The position numbers and the translations under genes were made by a program. The notes beneath the pieces were generated by a model. It saw only the letters and a program-made list of their open reading frames with translations. It was not told where the DNA came from and searched no databases. Of a stretch of 64,000 nucleotides of DNA, positions 1 through 7,587 are shown in pieces. The first letter of the stretch is position 1. Every line of letters begins with the position of its first letter. Source of the stretch: Candidatus Parcubacteria bacterium (lineage in GTDB: Bacteria > Patescibacteriota > Minisyncoccia > Minisyncoccales > JAGLPU01); assembly GCA_023137175.1 (NCBI GenBank), contig JAGLPU010000006.1, positions 1 to 64,000 of the forward strand, read 5' to 3'.

Positions 1-1253
1 AAGCTGCCAGACAAAATAAGATCACTAAAGAAATGAGGATCGTTGCCAAGAAAGAGGGAATAAAGCCTGATCTGTTGAGAAAAAAAATAGCTCAGGGATT
101 GATTGTTATTCCGGCTAATGCCAATCATAAAAATCTAGATCCCATCGGAATAGGTTTTGATCTAAAAGTAAAAATAAATGCCAATATCGGCACTTCGCCG
201 ACAAAATCAGATATCCAAACAGAATTAAATAAATTGAAAATAGCGATCGATGCGGGCGCTGATGCAATGATGGATCTGAGCACCAGCAAGGATATAGATA
301 AAATCAGAAAAAGAATAATTAATAAATGCACTGTTCCCTTGGGAACAGTTCCTCTTTATCAGACCGTCGTAGAAGCCGGAGACATAGATAGAATCAATAT
401 AGATCTTTATCTTGATGTTTTGGAAAAACAGGCCAAAGACGGAGTTGATTTTTTTACCATCCATGCCGGAGTTACTCAAAAAGCATTGCCTTTAGTTAAA
501 AAGAGAGTGATGAAATGTATTAGCCGGGGAGGCTCTTTTTTAATGGCTTGGATGAGAGATAATCAACGAGAAAACTTCCTTTACGAGCATTTTGATAAAA
601 TTTTAGACATTGCCCAAAAGCACGATATTACCATAAGTCTCGGAGACGGATTAAGGCCCGGCTGCATTGCTGACGCCACTGATAAGGCTCAGATTCAAGA
701 ATTGAAAATATTAGGCCAGCTGGCCAAGAAAGCGCAGAAAAGAGGAGTGCAAGCAATAATAGAAGGACCGGGGCATGTTCCTTTAAACGAAGTAGAAAAA
801 AATGTTGCCTTAGAAAAAAAATACTGTCACAATGCTCCTTTTTATGTTTTAGGACCTTTACCCACGGATATAGCTACCGGATACGACCATATCGCCGGAG
901 CTATCGGAGGAGCTTTGGCTGCTTGGAAAGGAGTAAGTTTTCTCTGCTATCTTACTCCTAAAGAGCATATCGGATTACCAGACCTTGATGATGTCAGAGA
1001 AGGAGTTGTGGTAACAAAGATCGCCGCTCATATCGCCGACCTGGCCAAAGGAAATAAAGAAGCTGTTGCCAGGAACTATAAAATGGCGCAAGCCAGAGAA
1101 AAGATAGACTGGAAAGGAATGGCGAAATTCACAGTTGACAAAGAAAAATTTCTTAATTTAAGAAAACAGGAAGTAAAAAAGAACGCTAAACTGGGGAAAG
1201 CGAAGTATTGTTCAATGTGCGGACCATTCTGCGTTTTCAAAACTTTTAAATAA
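1..1253 (+). CDS. thiC: Phosphomethylpyrimidine synthase ThiC (5' end cut by window edge)
   Basis: ThiC is the radical SAM enzyme that converts aminoimidazole ribotide to HMP-phosphate, the pyrimidine half of thiamin. The reading frame is open to the left edge. Codons before the Met at position 33 (reading AARQNKITKEM) match the usual ThiC N-terminus, so the true start lies outside the window. Visible family segments are VIPANANHKNL, GTVPLYQ, FFTIHAGV, ISLGDGLRPG, EGPGHVPL and GPLPTDIATGYDHI. The C-terminal cluster-binding motif is CSMCGPFC, spaced CX2CX3C, one residue shorter than the CX2CX4C of the E. coli-type enzyme; I recall shorter spacing in clostridial or archaeal-type ThiC but cannot verify it. 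idi follows after 8 bases. No other thiamin gene is visible. Confidence 0.93.
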   Translation, partial: AARQNKITKEMRIVAKKEGIKPDLLRKKIAQGLIVIPANANHKNLDPIGIGFDLKVKINANIGTSPTKSDIQTELNKLKIAIDAGADAMMDLSTSKDIDKIRKRIINKCTVPLGTVPLYQTVVEAGDIDRINIDLYLDVLEKQAKDGVDFFTIHAGVTQKALPLVKKRVMKCISRGGSFLMAWMRDNQRENFLYEHFDKILDIAQKHDITISLGDGLRPGCIADATDKAQIQELKILGQLAKKAQKRGVQAIIEGPGHVPLNEVEKNVALEKKYCHNAPFYVLGPLPTDIATGYDHIAGAIGGALAAWKGVSFLCYLTPKEHIGLPDLDDVREGVVVTKIAAHIADLAKGNKEAVARNYKMAQAREKIDWKGMAKFTVDKEKFLNLRKQEVKKNAKLGKAKYCSMCGPFCVFKTFK

Positions 1254-1261
1254 ATAATAAT

Positions 1262-1762
1262 ATGAAAGATATAATTCTAGTTGACGAAAACGATAACGAA
1301 ATCGGCAAGGGAGAGAAAATGGCAGTCCATCTTGAGGGCAAACTGCATCGCGCTTTCTCTATTTTTGTTTTCAATTCTCAAGGAGAGATGATGCTGCAGC
1401 AAAGGGCAAGCACAAAATACCATTCTCCCGGACTTTGGACCAACGCTTGCTGTTCTCACCCCCGCCCAGGTGAAGCTTTAGAGGAAGCCGCTAAAAGAAG
1501 ACTAAAAGAAGAAATGGGCTTTGAATGCGAACTGCAAAAGATCTTCAGCTTTATTTACAAGGCTAAAGTGGAAGAATTAACGGAACACGAATTTGACCAT
1601 GTCTTTATCGGAAAATTTGATCAAGAACCGATACTGAATAAAGAAGAAGCTGACAACTGGAAATGGATAGACCCGAAAAAATTAGTTGAAGACGTAATAA
1701 AAAATCCCAAAGAATATACTTGCTGGTTTAAAATAATATTAACTAAAATATATGACAAATAA
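1262..1762 (+). CDS. idi: Isopentenyl-diphosphate delta-isomerase, type 1
   Basis: Interconverts IPP and DMAPP in isoprenoid supply, for example for the undecaprenyl carrier used by the mraY/murG genes in this window. It is a Nudix-fold enzyme of 166 aa, normal for bacterial type 1 Idi. The catalytic Cys lies in TNACCSHPRPGE (about residues 60-71), followed by the Nudix helix EEAAKRRLKEEMG. The acid of EHEFDHVF (about residue 110) matches the catalytic Glu region. The gene starts 8 bases after thiC without a clear Shine-Dalgarno site and overlaps the next gene by 11 bases, so it is probably co-transcribed. No MEP or mevalonate pathway genes are visible. Confidence 0.93.
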   Translation: MKDIILVDENDNEIGKGEKMAVHLEGKLHRAFSIFVFNSQGEMMLQQRASTKYHSPGLWTNACCSHPRPGEALEEAAKRRLKEEMGFECELQKIFSFIYKAKVEELTEHEFDHVFIGKFDQEPILNKEEADNWKWIDPKKLVEDVIKNPKEYTCWFKIILTKIYDK

Positions 1763-2180
1763 CAATCATTCTTGCCCGGCAATTTTGTTCGTTTGCCTTG
1801 ACTGGAGACTGCATCCGGAAATAGAAAATTACTTTAAAGAAGAATATGATAATTACGACCTTTGTGTCAGCGCCGGCTCTCTTAAGGATTTGATAGCTGA
1901 GAATACTAAAGATTATTTCCTAAGCCAAATTGAATGTTCCCGCAAGCTGCACAATTCTCAAACTGTAATTCTCACCATGCACCAAGACTGTGGCGCTTAT
2001 GGTGGAACGGCTAATTTTGAAGATGCTGAAGACGAATTCAGGCATTACCAGAAAGTAATGGACGAAGCCGAAAAAATTGTTTTACAAAAATTTCCAAAAG
2101 CAAATGTGGTAAAATATTTCATCGGATTAGAATTTAAAGAAAATAAATGGGTTTCCGACCCTAAAAAAATAAATGACTAA
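1752..2180 (+). CDS. Small beta-carbonic-anhydrase-like zinc protein
   Basis: A 142-aa protein with the two zinc-ligand motifs of beta-carbonic anhydrases in the right order: C15-L-D17-W-R19 (CxDxR) and H77-Q-D-C80 (HxxC) followed by GAYGG. It is much shorter than typical beta-CAs (about 200 aa), with little beyond the core fold, so CO2 hydration is plausible but unproven. It overlaps idi by 11 bases and the UMP kinase gene by 8 bases, which suggests translational coupling. Confidence 0.7.
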   Translation: MTNNNHSCPAILFVCLDWRLHPEIENYFKEEYDNYDLCVSAGSLKDLIAENTKDYFLSQIECSRKLHNSQTVILTMHQDCGAYGGTANFEDAEDEFRHYQKVMDEAEKIVLQKFPKANVVKYFIGLEFKENKWVSDPKKIND

Positions 2181-2856
2181 AAAATTCATTATTGCTTTGG
2201 GCGGTTCAATAATCTGCCCTAAAGACATTAACACAAACTTTCTGCGTAAATTTTCTTTATTTATAAAAAAAGAGGTTAAAAAAGGAAATAAGTTTATCAT
2301 TGTTATTGGCGGGGGAAACATTTCCCGCATTTATCAGGAAGCTGCTTCAAAAATCACCAAACTTTCCGATGAAAACAAAGATTGGCTTGGTATTCATGCT
2401 ACCAGGCTTAACGCCCGCCTACTTAAAATAATATTTAAACAGGAAGCAAATCCCATGATTTTTGACCAGCAGTTTAAAATCAAAAGCTTTGGCAAATTTT
2501 CCATAATCATCGGTTCCGGGTGGAAACCGGGCTGGTCAACTGATTTCGTCACTACTCAAATTGCTGTTGACTATGGAATCAACGAAGTGATTATTCTAGG
2601 TAAACCAGACCATGTTTATACTGCCGATCCCCGCAAAGACAAAACCGCTCAACCAATAGAAGAAATAAGTTGGTCTGACTACCAAAAACTTATTCCTAAA
2701 AAGTGGATTCCCGGCATGCACGCTCCGGTAGATCCGGTCGCGGCTGCTTTGGCAAAAAAGAAAAAATTGAAAGTAATTGTAGCTAATGCCACGGATTTAA
2801 ATAATTTAGAAAAAATTCTTAAACAAGAAAAATTTATAGGAACCACATTATATTAA
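2173..2856 (+). CDS. pyrH: Uridylate (UMP) kinase, archaeal-type
   Basis: Phosphorylates UMP to UDP in pyrimidine nucleotide synthesis. This is an amino-acid-kinase fold protein of 227 aa, with phosphate-binding IALGGSI at the N-terminus, VIGGGNISR near residue 46, an ATP-side segment around YTADPRKD, and a C-terminal GTTLY as in the archaeal PyrH family. The archaeal-type enzyme occurs in CPR bacteria in place of the classical bacterial one. It overlaps the preceding gene by 8 bases; the hydrolase gene starts one base after its stop. carAB and pyrG elsewhere in the window belong to the same pathway. Confidence 0.9.
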   Translation: MTKKFIIALGGSIICPKDINTNFLRKFSLFIKKEVKKGNKFIIVIGGGNISRIYQEAASKITKLSDENKDWLGIHATRLNARLLKIIFKQEANPMIFDQQFKIKSFGKFSIIIGSGWKPGWSTDFVTTQIAVDYGINEVIILGKPDHVYTADPRKDKTAQPIEEISWSDYQKLIPKKWIPGMHAPVDPVAAALAKKKKLKVIVANATDLNNLEKILKQEKFIGTTLY

Positions 2857-2857
2857 T

Positions 2858-3604
2858 ATGCACACTCTAAGGACAAAATTCAAAAATGAAATTATCGCTG
2901 AGTTTTTGATTCCAAAACGAAAATCAGCCAAAGTGATTATTTTTTGTGACGGATTGCCCAGTGTTCCGTCCAAAAAACCATTGCTGGAATTCTTTGCCAA
3001 AAAAGGATATTGGGTTTTTCATCCCCGCTATCGGGGAACATGGGAAAGCGAAGGCAAGTTTTTACAAAAGTCTCCGGAAAAAGACATTCTAGACGTGATT
3101 GACCAGTTGCCTAAAGGATTTAAAGACTTGTATGACGGAACAATTCACAAAATAAATCCTAAAACCATTTATATCTTTGGTGGTAGTGCCGGCGGGCCGG
3201 CTGCTATTCTTGCCTCTCGGAATCCGACTGTTACTAAAGCAGTGGTTTTCGCGCCAGTAGTGGATTGGAACACACCCACTGAAACTGTAACTATTGACAG
3301 TTTGGCAAAATTCACTAAAATTGGATTTGGTAATGGTTACAGGCTTGCCAAAAACGGCTGGGACAAATTAAAGACCGGAAAGTTCTATAATCCAATAAAT
3401 CATATTAAAGAAATAAATGGCAGAAAAATATTCATTATTCATGCCAAAGACGATACAACTGTTTTGTGGAAGCCAGTAGAAAAATTCGCTAAAGAGATAG
3501 GTTGCAAGCTGCTCCTAACGAAAAAAGGAGAACATTTCTCGTCATCAAATTTCATTGAACCCTATTTCTATAAACAAATCAAAAAATTTCTAAAAACTGC
3601 TTGA
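2858..3604 (+). CDS. Alpha/beta hydrolase of the S9/dienelactone-hydrolase type
   Basis: A 248-aa alpha/beta hydrolase. The nucleophile elbow is GGSAGG (Ser near residue 110), preceded by an HPRYRGTWESEG segment typical of the fold. The acid is probably the Asp of HAKDDTTV and the His lies in KKGEHFSS near the C-terminus, completing the triad. No signal peptide or membrane segment is seen, so it is cytosolic. The substrate cannot be told; it could be an esterase or an acyl-peptidase-like enzyme. It is last in the thiC-idi-CA-pyrH run, one base after pyrH. Confidence 0.8.
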   Translation: MHTLRTKFKNEIIAEFLIPKRKSAKVIIFCDGLPSVPSKKPLLEFFAKKGYWVFHPRYRGTWESEGKFLQKSPEKDILDVIDQLPKGFKDLYDGTIHKINPKTIYIFGGSAGGPAAILASRNPTVTKAVVFAPVVDWNTPTETVTIDSLAKFTKIGFGNGYRLAKNGWDKLKTGKFYNPINHIKEINGRKIFIIHAKDDTTVLWKPVEKFAKEIGCKLLLTKKGEHFSSSNFIEPYFYKQIKKFLKTA

Positions 3605-3640
3605 TAATCTTTCAAACTATAATATTAAACTTATTCTAAG

Positions 3641-3919
3641 ATGCACTGGTTTACCGTAATAATTATCTATATGCTTCTTTTCGCTTTTACCACTTTTATT
3701 GCTCATAAAAAGGGTGGTGTTTGGGCGAAAAATGAAGGAGAGGGAATCGGCGGCCTTCTTATGAAGAGTTTTATCTTATGGATATATTTGGCCGGTTTTG
3801 TGGGAATTATAATCAGCTATACGGCGATCAAAGGAAACCCTGCTTTCTTTATCACATTGGGAGAAAAACTTGAGACCATGACGGCAAGTTTTATTTCCTT
3901 GTTGTCTTTGCCTTTTTAA
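3641..3919 (+). CDS. Small membrane protein, unknown function
   Basis: A 92-aa protein with a hydrophobic segment at residues 3-20, a short charged loop (HKKGGVWAKNEGEG), a second segment at about 45-65 and a weaker hydrophobic C-terminus. I do not recognise a family. It lies 36 bases after the hydrolase gene and converges with efp, overlapping its 3' end by 4 bases. No Shine-Dalgarno site is visible, as for the housekeeping genes here. Confidence 0.6.
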   Translation: MHWFTVIIIYMLLFAFTTFIAHKKGGVWAKNEGEGIGGLLMKSFILWIYLAGFVGIIISYTAIKGNPAFFITLGEKLETMTASFISLLSLPF

Positions 3920-4479
3920 TCAATTCTTCTCACGTATTCCTGCTTCTGAGTATTAATCTCAATCACATCTCCCTCTTTTATAAAAAGAGGCGCGTTTACG
4001 CCAGCTCCTGTTTCAAGCACCACCATTTTATTGCCGGGCTGCGCGCGATTTCCCTGAACAGCCGGAGGAGCTTCCACTACTTTTAAAGAAATCTTTATTG
4101 GCAGGGTAATGCTAACCTGCTGGTCTTGAAAGACAACGCTTTCCACGATTTGATCGGCCTTAAGAAACTTTGCTTGTCCGCCAACTTGATCCTCGGATAG
4201 GCTGAACCTTTGAGAAGGATCATTGGGCTGGCAGAAAAAATATTGGCCCTTGCTCGTATATAGAAATTTCACTTTCTTTCTTTTTATTTCCGCTTCTTCA
4301 AAATTATCAGAAGCATGAAAAGTTTTGGAAACGACACTGCCGTTAATAAGGTTTTTTAGTTTAGTCTGCAGAACAGAATGGCCCCGGCCCTTAAACATCT
4401 TGCTGGCTTCCATTATTTCATATGGCTGTCCGTCCATAATTATACTTATTCCTTTTTCCAGTTCGTTGAATGAAATCAT
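3916..4479 (-). CDS. efp: Translation elongation factor P
   Basis: EF-P relieves ribosome stalling at polyproline stretches. All three beta domains are recognisable: an N-terminal KOW-like domain with the modification loop FKGRGHSV, an OB domain, and a C-terminal GVNAPLFIKEGDVIEI segment. I place the start at the Met at 4479; an earlier Met at 4500 would overlap the upstream gene. From 4479 the loop residue aligned with the modified Lys34 of E. coli EF-P is Arg at position 32, as in the rhamnosylated EarP-type factors. No EarP is visible nearby. It is the last gene of an operon with the 143-aa protein and PadR. Confidence 0.93.
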   Translation of the reverse strand: MISFNELEKGISIIMDGQPYEIMEASKMFKGRGHSVLQTKLKNLINGSVVSKTFHASDNFEEAEIKRKKVKFLYTSKGQYFFCQPNDPSQRFSLSEDQVGGQAKFLKADQIVESVVFQDQQVSITLPIKISLKVVEAPPAVQGNRAQPGNKMVVLETGAGVNAPLFIKEGDVIEINTQKQEYVRRID

Positions 4480-4481
4480 GA

Positions 4482-4913
4482 TTATTTTATTATTTTCCAT
4501 TCTATTTCGGCTTCCTTGCCGGCAAACTCAAGCCATTGTCCTCCCTTATCAATGACATACCATCTCTGTTTGGCCTGGCTCCAGACCATTGGGTCTCCGA
4601 AATAAAAAGGTTTTTTAACTATTTCTTTCGGTTTTAACTTGTCCAGTTCCAACCACTTTTTAAACACTGTTTCAATCGCATAATCCAAGTCTCTTGACTT
4701 GGCCCACTCAGCAACCTTGCTAATTGCTTTTTTAGCATTAGCAACCGAACCTGCCAGCTCTAAAAGCTGTTTGGCCGGTTTGGTAAAGCGGGAATAGATA
4801 ATCTTCTGCTTCTTGGCGTCTTTTTTTATTTCTTCCAAACTCAACCCTTTGCTGTAGAAATAATGATTAACTATTTGCTGAATATCGCTTTCTTTTTTTT
4901 CTTCTTTTGCCAT
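4482..4913 (-). CDS. Conserved-looking hypothetical protein between padR and efp
   Basis: A 143-aa soluble protein, mostly helical for the first 95 residues (Lys/Glu/Ala-rich), then an aromatic-rich C-terminal part with FYFGDPMVWSQAKQRWYV and GGQWLEF. I do not recognise a family. It starts 2 bases after the PadR stop and ends 2 bases before the efp start, so it should be co-translated with both. A role in regulation or translation is only suggested by context. Confidence 0.75.
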   Translation of the reverse strand: MAKEEKKESDIQQIVNHYFYSKGLSLEEIKKDAKKQKIIYSRFTKPAKQLLELAGSVANAKKAISKVAEWAKSRDLDYAIETVFKKWLELDKLKPKEIVKKPFYFGDPMVWSQAKQRWYVIDKGGQWLEFAGKEAEIEWKIIK

Positions 4914-4915
4914 GG

Positions 4916-5221
4916 TTACTTTAGCTCTTTTAACAGCTCCTTATAAAAATCTTTTGCTTTGGCAAGTTCATCTTTTCCTTTTTTGGTAATCTGATAAATT
5001 CTTTTCACTTCTTTTGTCTTGCTTTTCACGAATCCATGGCTTTCCAATCTGTAAAGAACACGATAAGGAGTAATCTTGCCCGGCCTAAAATTAAAAGTGT
5101 CCTGAATTAGATTCTGCAACTCCCAAGCATAAGCGTTTTCTCTTTTTTCAAGCAGAAAAAGAATATAAAGCCAAAGGTTGTCCTTGGTGTTGGATTTTTC
5201 TAAATGTTGAAAAGGCAGCAT
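4916..5221 (-). CDS. PadR-like winged-helix regulator (copy 1)
   Basis: A 101-aa winged-helix protein of PadR type: MLPFQHLEKSNTKDNLWLYI leads into the HTH (AWELQNLIQD, ITPYRVLYRLESHGFV), then wing KRIYQITKKGKDEL and a short dimerisation helix. The first gene of the padR-hypothetical-efp operon, it is divergent from ino1 across a 69-base spacer holding a promoter and a palindrome. It is clearly paralogous to the protein at 6450-6749, with the shared N-terminal pattern M-x-PFQ-x4-K-x-NT. The effector is unknown. Confidence 0.85.
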   Translation of the reverse strand: MLPFQHLEKSNTKDNLWLYILFLLEKRENAYAWELQNLIQDTFNFRPGKITPYRVLYRLESHGFVKSKTKEVKRIYQITKKGKDELAKAKDFYKELLKELK

Positions 5222-5227
5222 AAGGGG

Positions 5228-5255
5228 TTGACAAACTATTTTACCACGGTAAAAT
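5228..5255 (+). promoter_or_regulatory. Promoter with palindromic operator, upstream of ino1
   Basis: TTGACA at 5228-5233 and TAAAAT at 5250-5255 with a 16-base spacer form a good sigma70-type promoter toward ino1. A 7-bp inverted repeat, TTTTACC-AC-GGTAAAA (5239-5254), overlaps the -10 box. That is a natural place for a repressor such as the divergently encoded PadR protein to bind. Binding is inference. Confidence 0.7.
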
Positions 5256-5290
5256 AGATTAATAATACTATTAACTATAATCTAGCAAAT

Positions 5291-6394
5291 ATGGCAAAAG
5301 AAATCAAAATAGCTATTGCGGGAATAGGGAACTGTGCTTCCAGTTTAATTCAAGGCATCCGTTATTACAAGGACATTAAGGATGACGATGAATTGGTGCC
5401 AGGGCTGATGCATAATGTTATCGGAGACTACAAAATCGGGAATATAAAACTGGTTGCTGCTTTTGATATTGATAAAAGAAAAGTGGGCAAAGATGTTTCT
5501 CAGGCAATTTGGGAAAAGCCAAACTGCACTAAAGTTATCTGTTCTGATGTTCCTAATCTTGGAGTAAAGGTAAAAATGGGTCGTGTCTTGGACGGAGTGG
5601 CGGACCACATGAAAGATTATCCAGACGACAAAACTTTCCTTGTTTCCACAGAAAAACCAGTGGATGTTGCCGAAGAATTGAAAAAATCGGGCGCTGATAT
5701 ATTGGTAAACTATATGCCGGTCGGCTCGCAAAAAGCGACTGAGTTCTACGCCGATGCAGCTTTAAAGGCAGGTTGCGCTTTTATTAACTGCATGCCGGTC
5801 TTTATTGTTTCTGATGACAAATGGGCGGAAAAATTCACTGATAAAAACATACCTTGTATTGGAGATGATGTGAAAGGCCAGGTTGGAGCAACAATTGTTC
5901 ATCGCATTCTTACTCATCTTTTCGCGGAAAGAGGAGTAAAGATAGACCATTCTTATCAGTTGAATTTCGGCGGCAATACTGACTTTTTAAACATGCTTTC
6001 ACGCAAACGTCTTAAGTCAAAGAAAATCTCCAAGACAGAGAGCGTTGAATCACAATTGTCAAAAAGGCTAAGTTATGATGACCTTCATATCGGCCCTTCT
6101 GACTGGGTGCCCTTTCTTAAAGACAATAAACTTTGTATGATAAGAATAGAGGGCAAAAAATTCGGAAACATTCCGGTTGAACTTGACCTCAAGCTGTCAG
6201 TTGAAGACTCTCCTAATTCTGCAGGAGTTATTATAGATGCCATTAGGATGTTAAAGATTGCTTTGGACAGGGGAATAGGAGGACCTTTGCTTTCTCCTTC
6301 CGCTTACTTCATGAAGCATCCTCCTCAGCAGTTCACTGATGAAAAATCCAGGGAAATGGTGGAAGAATTCATTTTAAACAAAAGAGAAAGATAA
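5291..6394 (+). CDS. ino1: Myo-inositol-1-phosphate synthase (Ino1, actinobacterial/archaeal-like)
   Basis: Converts glucose-6-phosphate to inositol-1-phosphate with NAD, the first step to inositol lipids. The 367-aa protein starts with the NAD-binding AIAGIGNCASSLIQG, followed by VPGLMH and LVAAFDIDKRKVG, then DVKGQVGATIVHR and FGGNTDFLNML, typical of the short Ino1 form. Length is normal. It is divergent from the padR-efp operon behind the promoter at 5228. A second PadR paralogue, a menorin-like protein and a CDP-alcohol phosphatidyltransferase follow on the same strand, pointing to inositol phospholipid synthesis. Confidence 0.93.
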   Translation: MAKEIKIAIAGIGNCASSLIQGIRYYKDIKDDDELVPGLMHNVIGDYKIGNIKLVAAFDIDKRKVGKDVSQAIWEKPNCTKVICSDVPNLGVKVKMGRVLDGVADHMKDYPDDKTFLVSTEKPVDVAEELKKSGADILVNYMPVGSQKATEFYADAALKAGCAFINCMPVFIVSDDKWAEKFTDKNIPCIGDDVKGQVGATIVHRILTHLFAERGVKIDHSYQLNFGGNTDFLNMLSRKRLKSKKISKTESVESQLSKRLSYDDLHIGPSDWVPFLKDNKLCMIRIEGKKFGNIPVELDLKLSVEDSPNSAGVIIDAIRMLKIALDRGIGGPLLSPSAYFMKHPPQQFTDEKSREMVEEFILNKRER

Positions 6395-6411
6395 TAATAA
6401 TTTAATAAGAT

Positions 6412-6437
6412 AATAATTTAACAAAAGTTAAATTATT
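6412..6437. promoter_or_regulatory. Perfect 11-bp inverted repeat upstream of second PadR gene
   Basis: AATAATTTAAC (6412-6422), a 4-base AAAA centre, and GTTAAATTATT (6427-6437) form a perfect inverted repeat 13 bases before the PadR start. It has no T-tract and is very AT-rich, so it reads better as an operator than as a terminator. Its half-site differs from that of the 5239-5254 palindrome, so the two PadR proteins may see different sites. Confidence 0.55.
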
Positions 6438-6449
6438 TGACCACTAACT

Positions 6450-6749
6450 ATGGAACCATTTCAAAGATTTAAAAAAACAAACACTGAAGGAAACCTTTGG
6501 ATATATGTCCTTTCTTTAGCAAAAGAAATAGAGATTTGCGACGAAGATGTTTCCCGGCTGATTTTTGAAAAGTTTGGGTTTTTGCCCGGCGGACTTTTAA
6601 TCAAAAAAGTTTTATTCCTTTTGAAAAGGGGAGGGTATATAAAGGCTGAAAAATACCAGGGGAAGAAAGCCTACAGCACCACGGAAAAAGGCATGGCAGA
6701 ACTGGAAAACATAAAAGAATTCTGCCAAGATCTATTGCAGAAGATTTAA
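6450..6749 (+). CDS. PadR-like winged-helix regulator (copy 2)
   Basis: A 99-aa paralogue of the PadR protein at 4916-5221: MEPFQRFKKTNTEGNLWIYVL, then a winged helix with KKVLFLLKRGGYIKAEKYQGKKAY and a C-terminal helix. The recognition-helix region is diverged (GGLLIKKVLFLL against ITPYRVLYRLES). It sits between ino1 and the DUF2181 gene behind a perfect palindrome, so it may autoregulate and control the lipid genes. The ligand is unknown. Confidence 0.8.
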   Translation: MEPFQRFKKTNTEGNLWIYVLSLAKEIEICDEDVSRLIFEKFGFLPGGLLIKKVLFLLKRGGYIKAEKYQGKKAYSTTEKGMAELENIKEFCQDLLQKI

Positions 6750-6820
6750 TTGATAGCCTTGTTCCTTTAAACAATGTGTTATTGTTTAAAAATAATATAA
6801 CTAAATGGAGATAATATACT

Positions 6821-7576
6821 ATGGAACAGAACATTAAAATAGGACAAAAAGGATATCCAAAAATCTTTGAGGCTGATAACCTCGGAGCAATCTGTTGGTC
6901 TCATGCCGTGAACAGTATGGAAAAACTGAAAAAGTATTTAAACAATCCGGAGATAGACTTTCTTGAATTCGACATTCGGTTGTCAACAAACGGAAGGATC
7001 ATTGCCGCTCATCCGCCAGCAATGGAAAGTAATCTGCCTTTTGAATATATTTTGGAACAAGCAACTAATTCTAAACAAGGAATAAAGTTAGACTTTAAGG
7101 ACCCTGAAATTTTGATTCCTTGCTTGAAAATGCTGGCAGAGGCAAATCTAGAACAGCCGGTAATGTTAAACGCGGATATTCTGCAAGGAAACAAAGCCAA
7201 TATTGCCAAATTCAATCCGGTCGGATTTCTTGTTTTATGCAAAAAGCATTATCCGCAAGGATTATTGTCTATCGGCTGGACAACCACAAACAACCCAGAT
7301 TTAAGATACACAGAAGAAAATATAGATGAAATGCTTGAATTATGCAAAGAAGTGGAAGGGGGAAACCTTACCTTCCCTGTTCGAGCTTGCTTATTGCCTA
7401 AAAGCTGGGAACAGCTTCGGAGGCTACTAGCTGAAAAGCCAGGCTCCACGCTTACTGTTTGGAACAATGAACCGGTAAGTGAAGAGTTGGCGGATGAGAT
7501 TAAAGAAAATACAGATCCAGAAAGAACATTCTATGATTTCATAGACAGTGAAGGCAATCCGCTAAGGCTAATATAA
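6821..7576 (+). CDS. Menorin/FAM151-like DUF2181 protein (PLC-like barrel)
   Basis: A 251-aa protein matching what I know of the FAM151/menorin family (DUF2181), whose fold resembles glycerophosphodiester phosphodiesterases: WSHAVNS (26-32), LEFDIRL (48-54), AHPP (63-66), GIKLDFK (87-93), NADIL (117-121) and SIGWTT (150-155). Eukaryotic members act in dendrite patterning; bacterial roles are not established to my knowledge. No signal peptide is seen. Its position between ino1 and a CDP-alcohol phosphatidyltransferase suggests a lipid or phosphodiester substrate. The family call rests on remembered motifs. Confidence 0.72.
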   Translation: MEQNIKIGQKGYPKIFEADNLGAICWSHAVNSMEKLKKYLNNPEIDFLEFDIRLSTNGRIIAAHPPAMESNLPFEYILEQATNSKQGIKLDFKDPEILIPCLKMLAEANLEQPVMLNADILQGNKANIAKFNPVGFLVLCKKHYPQGLLSIGWTTTNNPDLRYTEENIDEMLELCKEVEGGNLTFPVRACLLPKSWEQLRRLLAEKPGSTLTVWNNEPVSEELADEIKENTDPERTFYDFIDSEGNPLRLI

Positions 7577-7587
7577 AAAATGCAATT

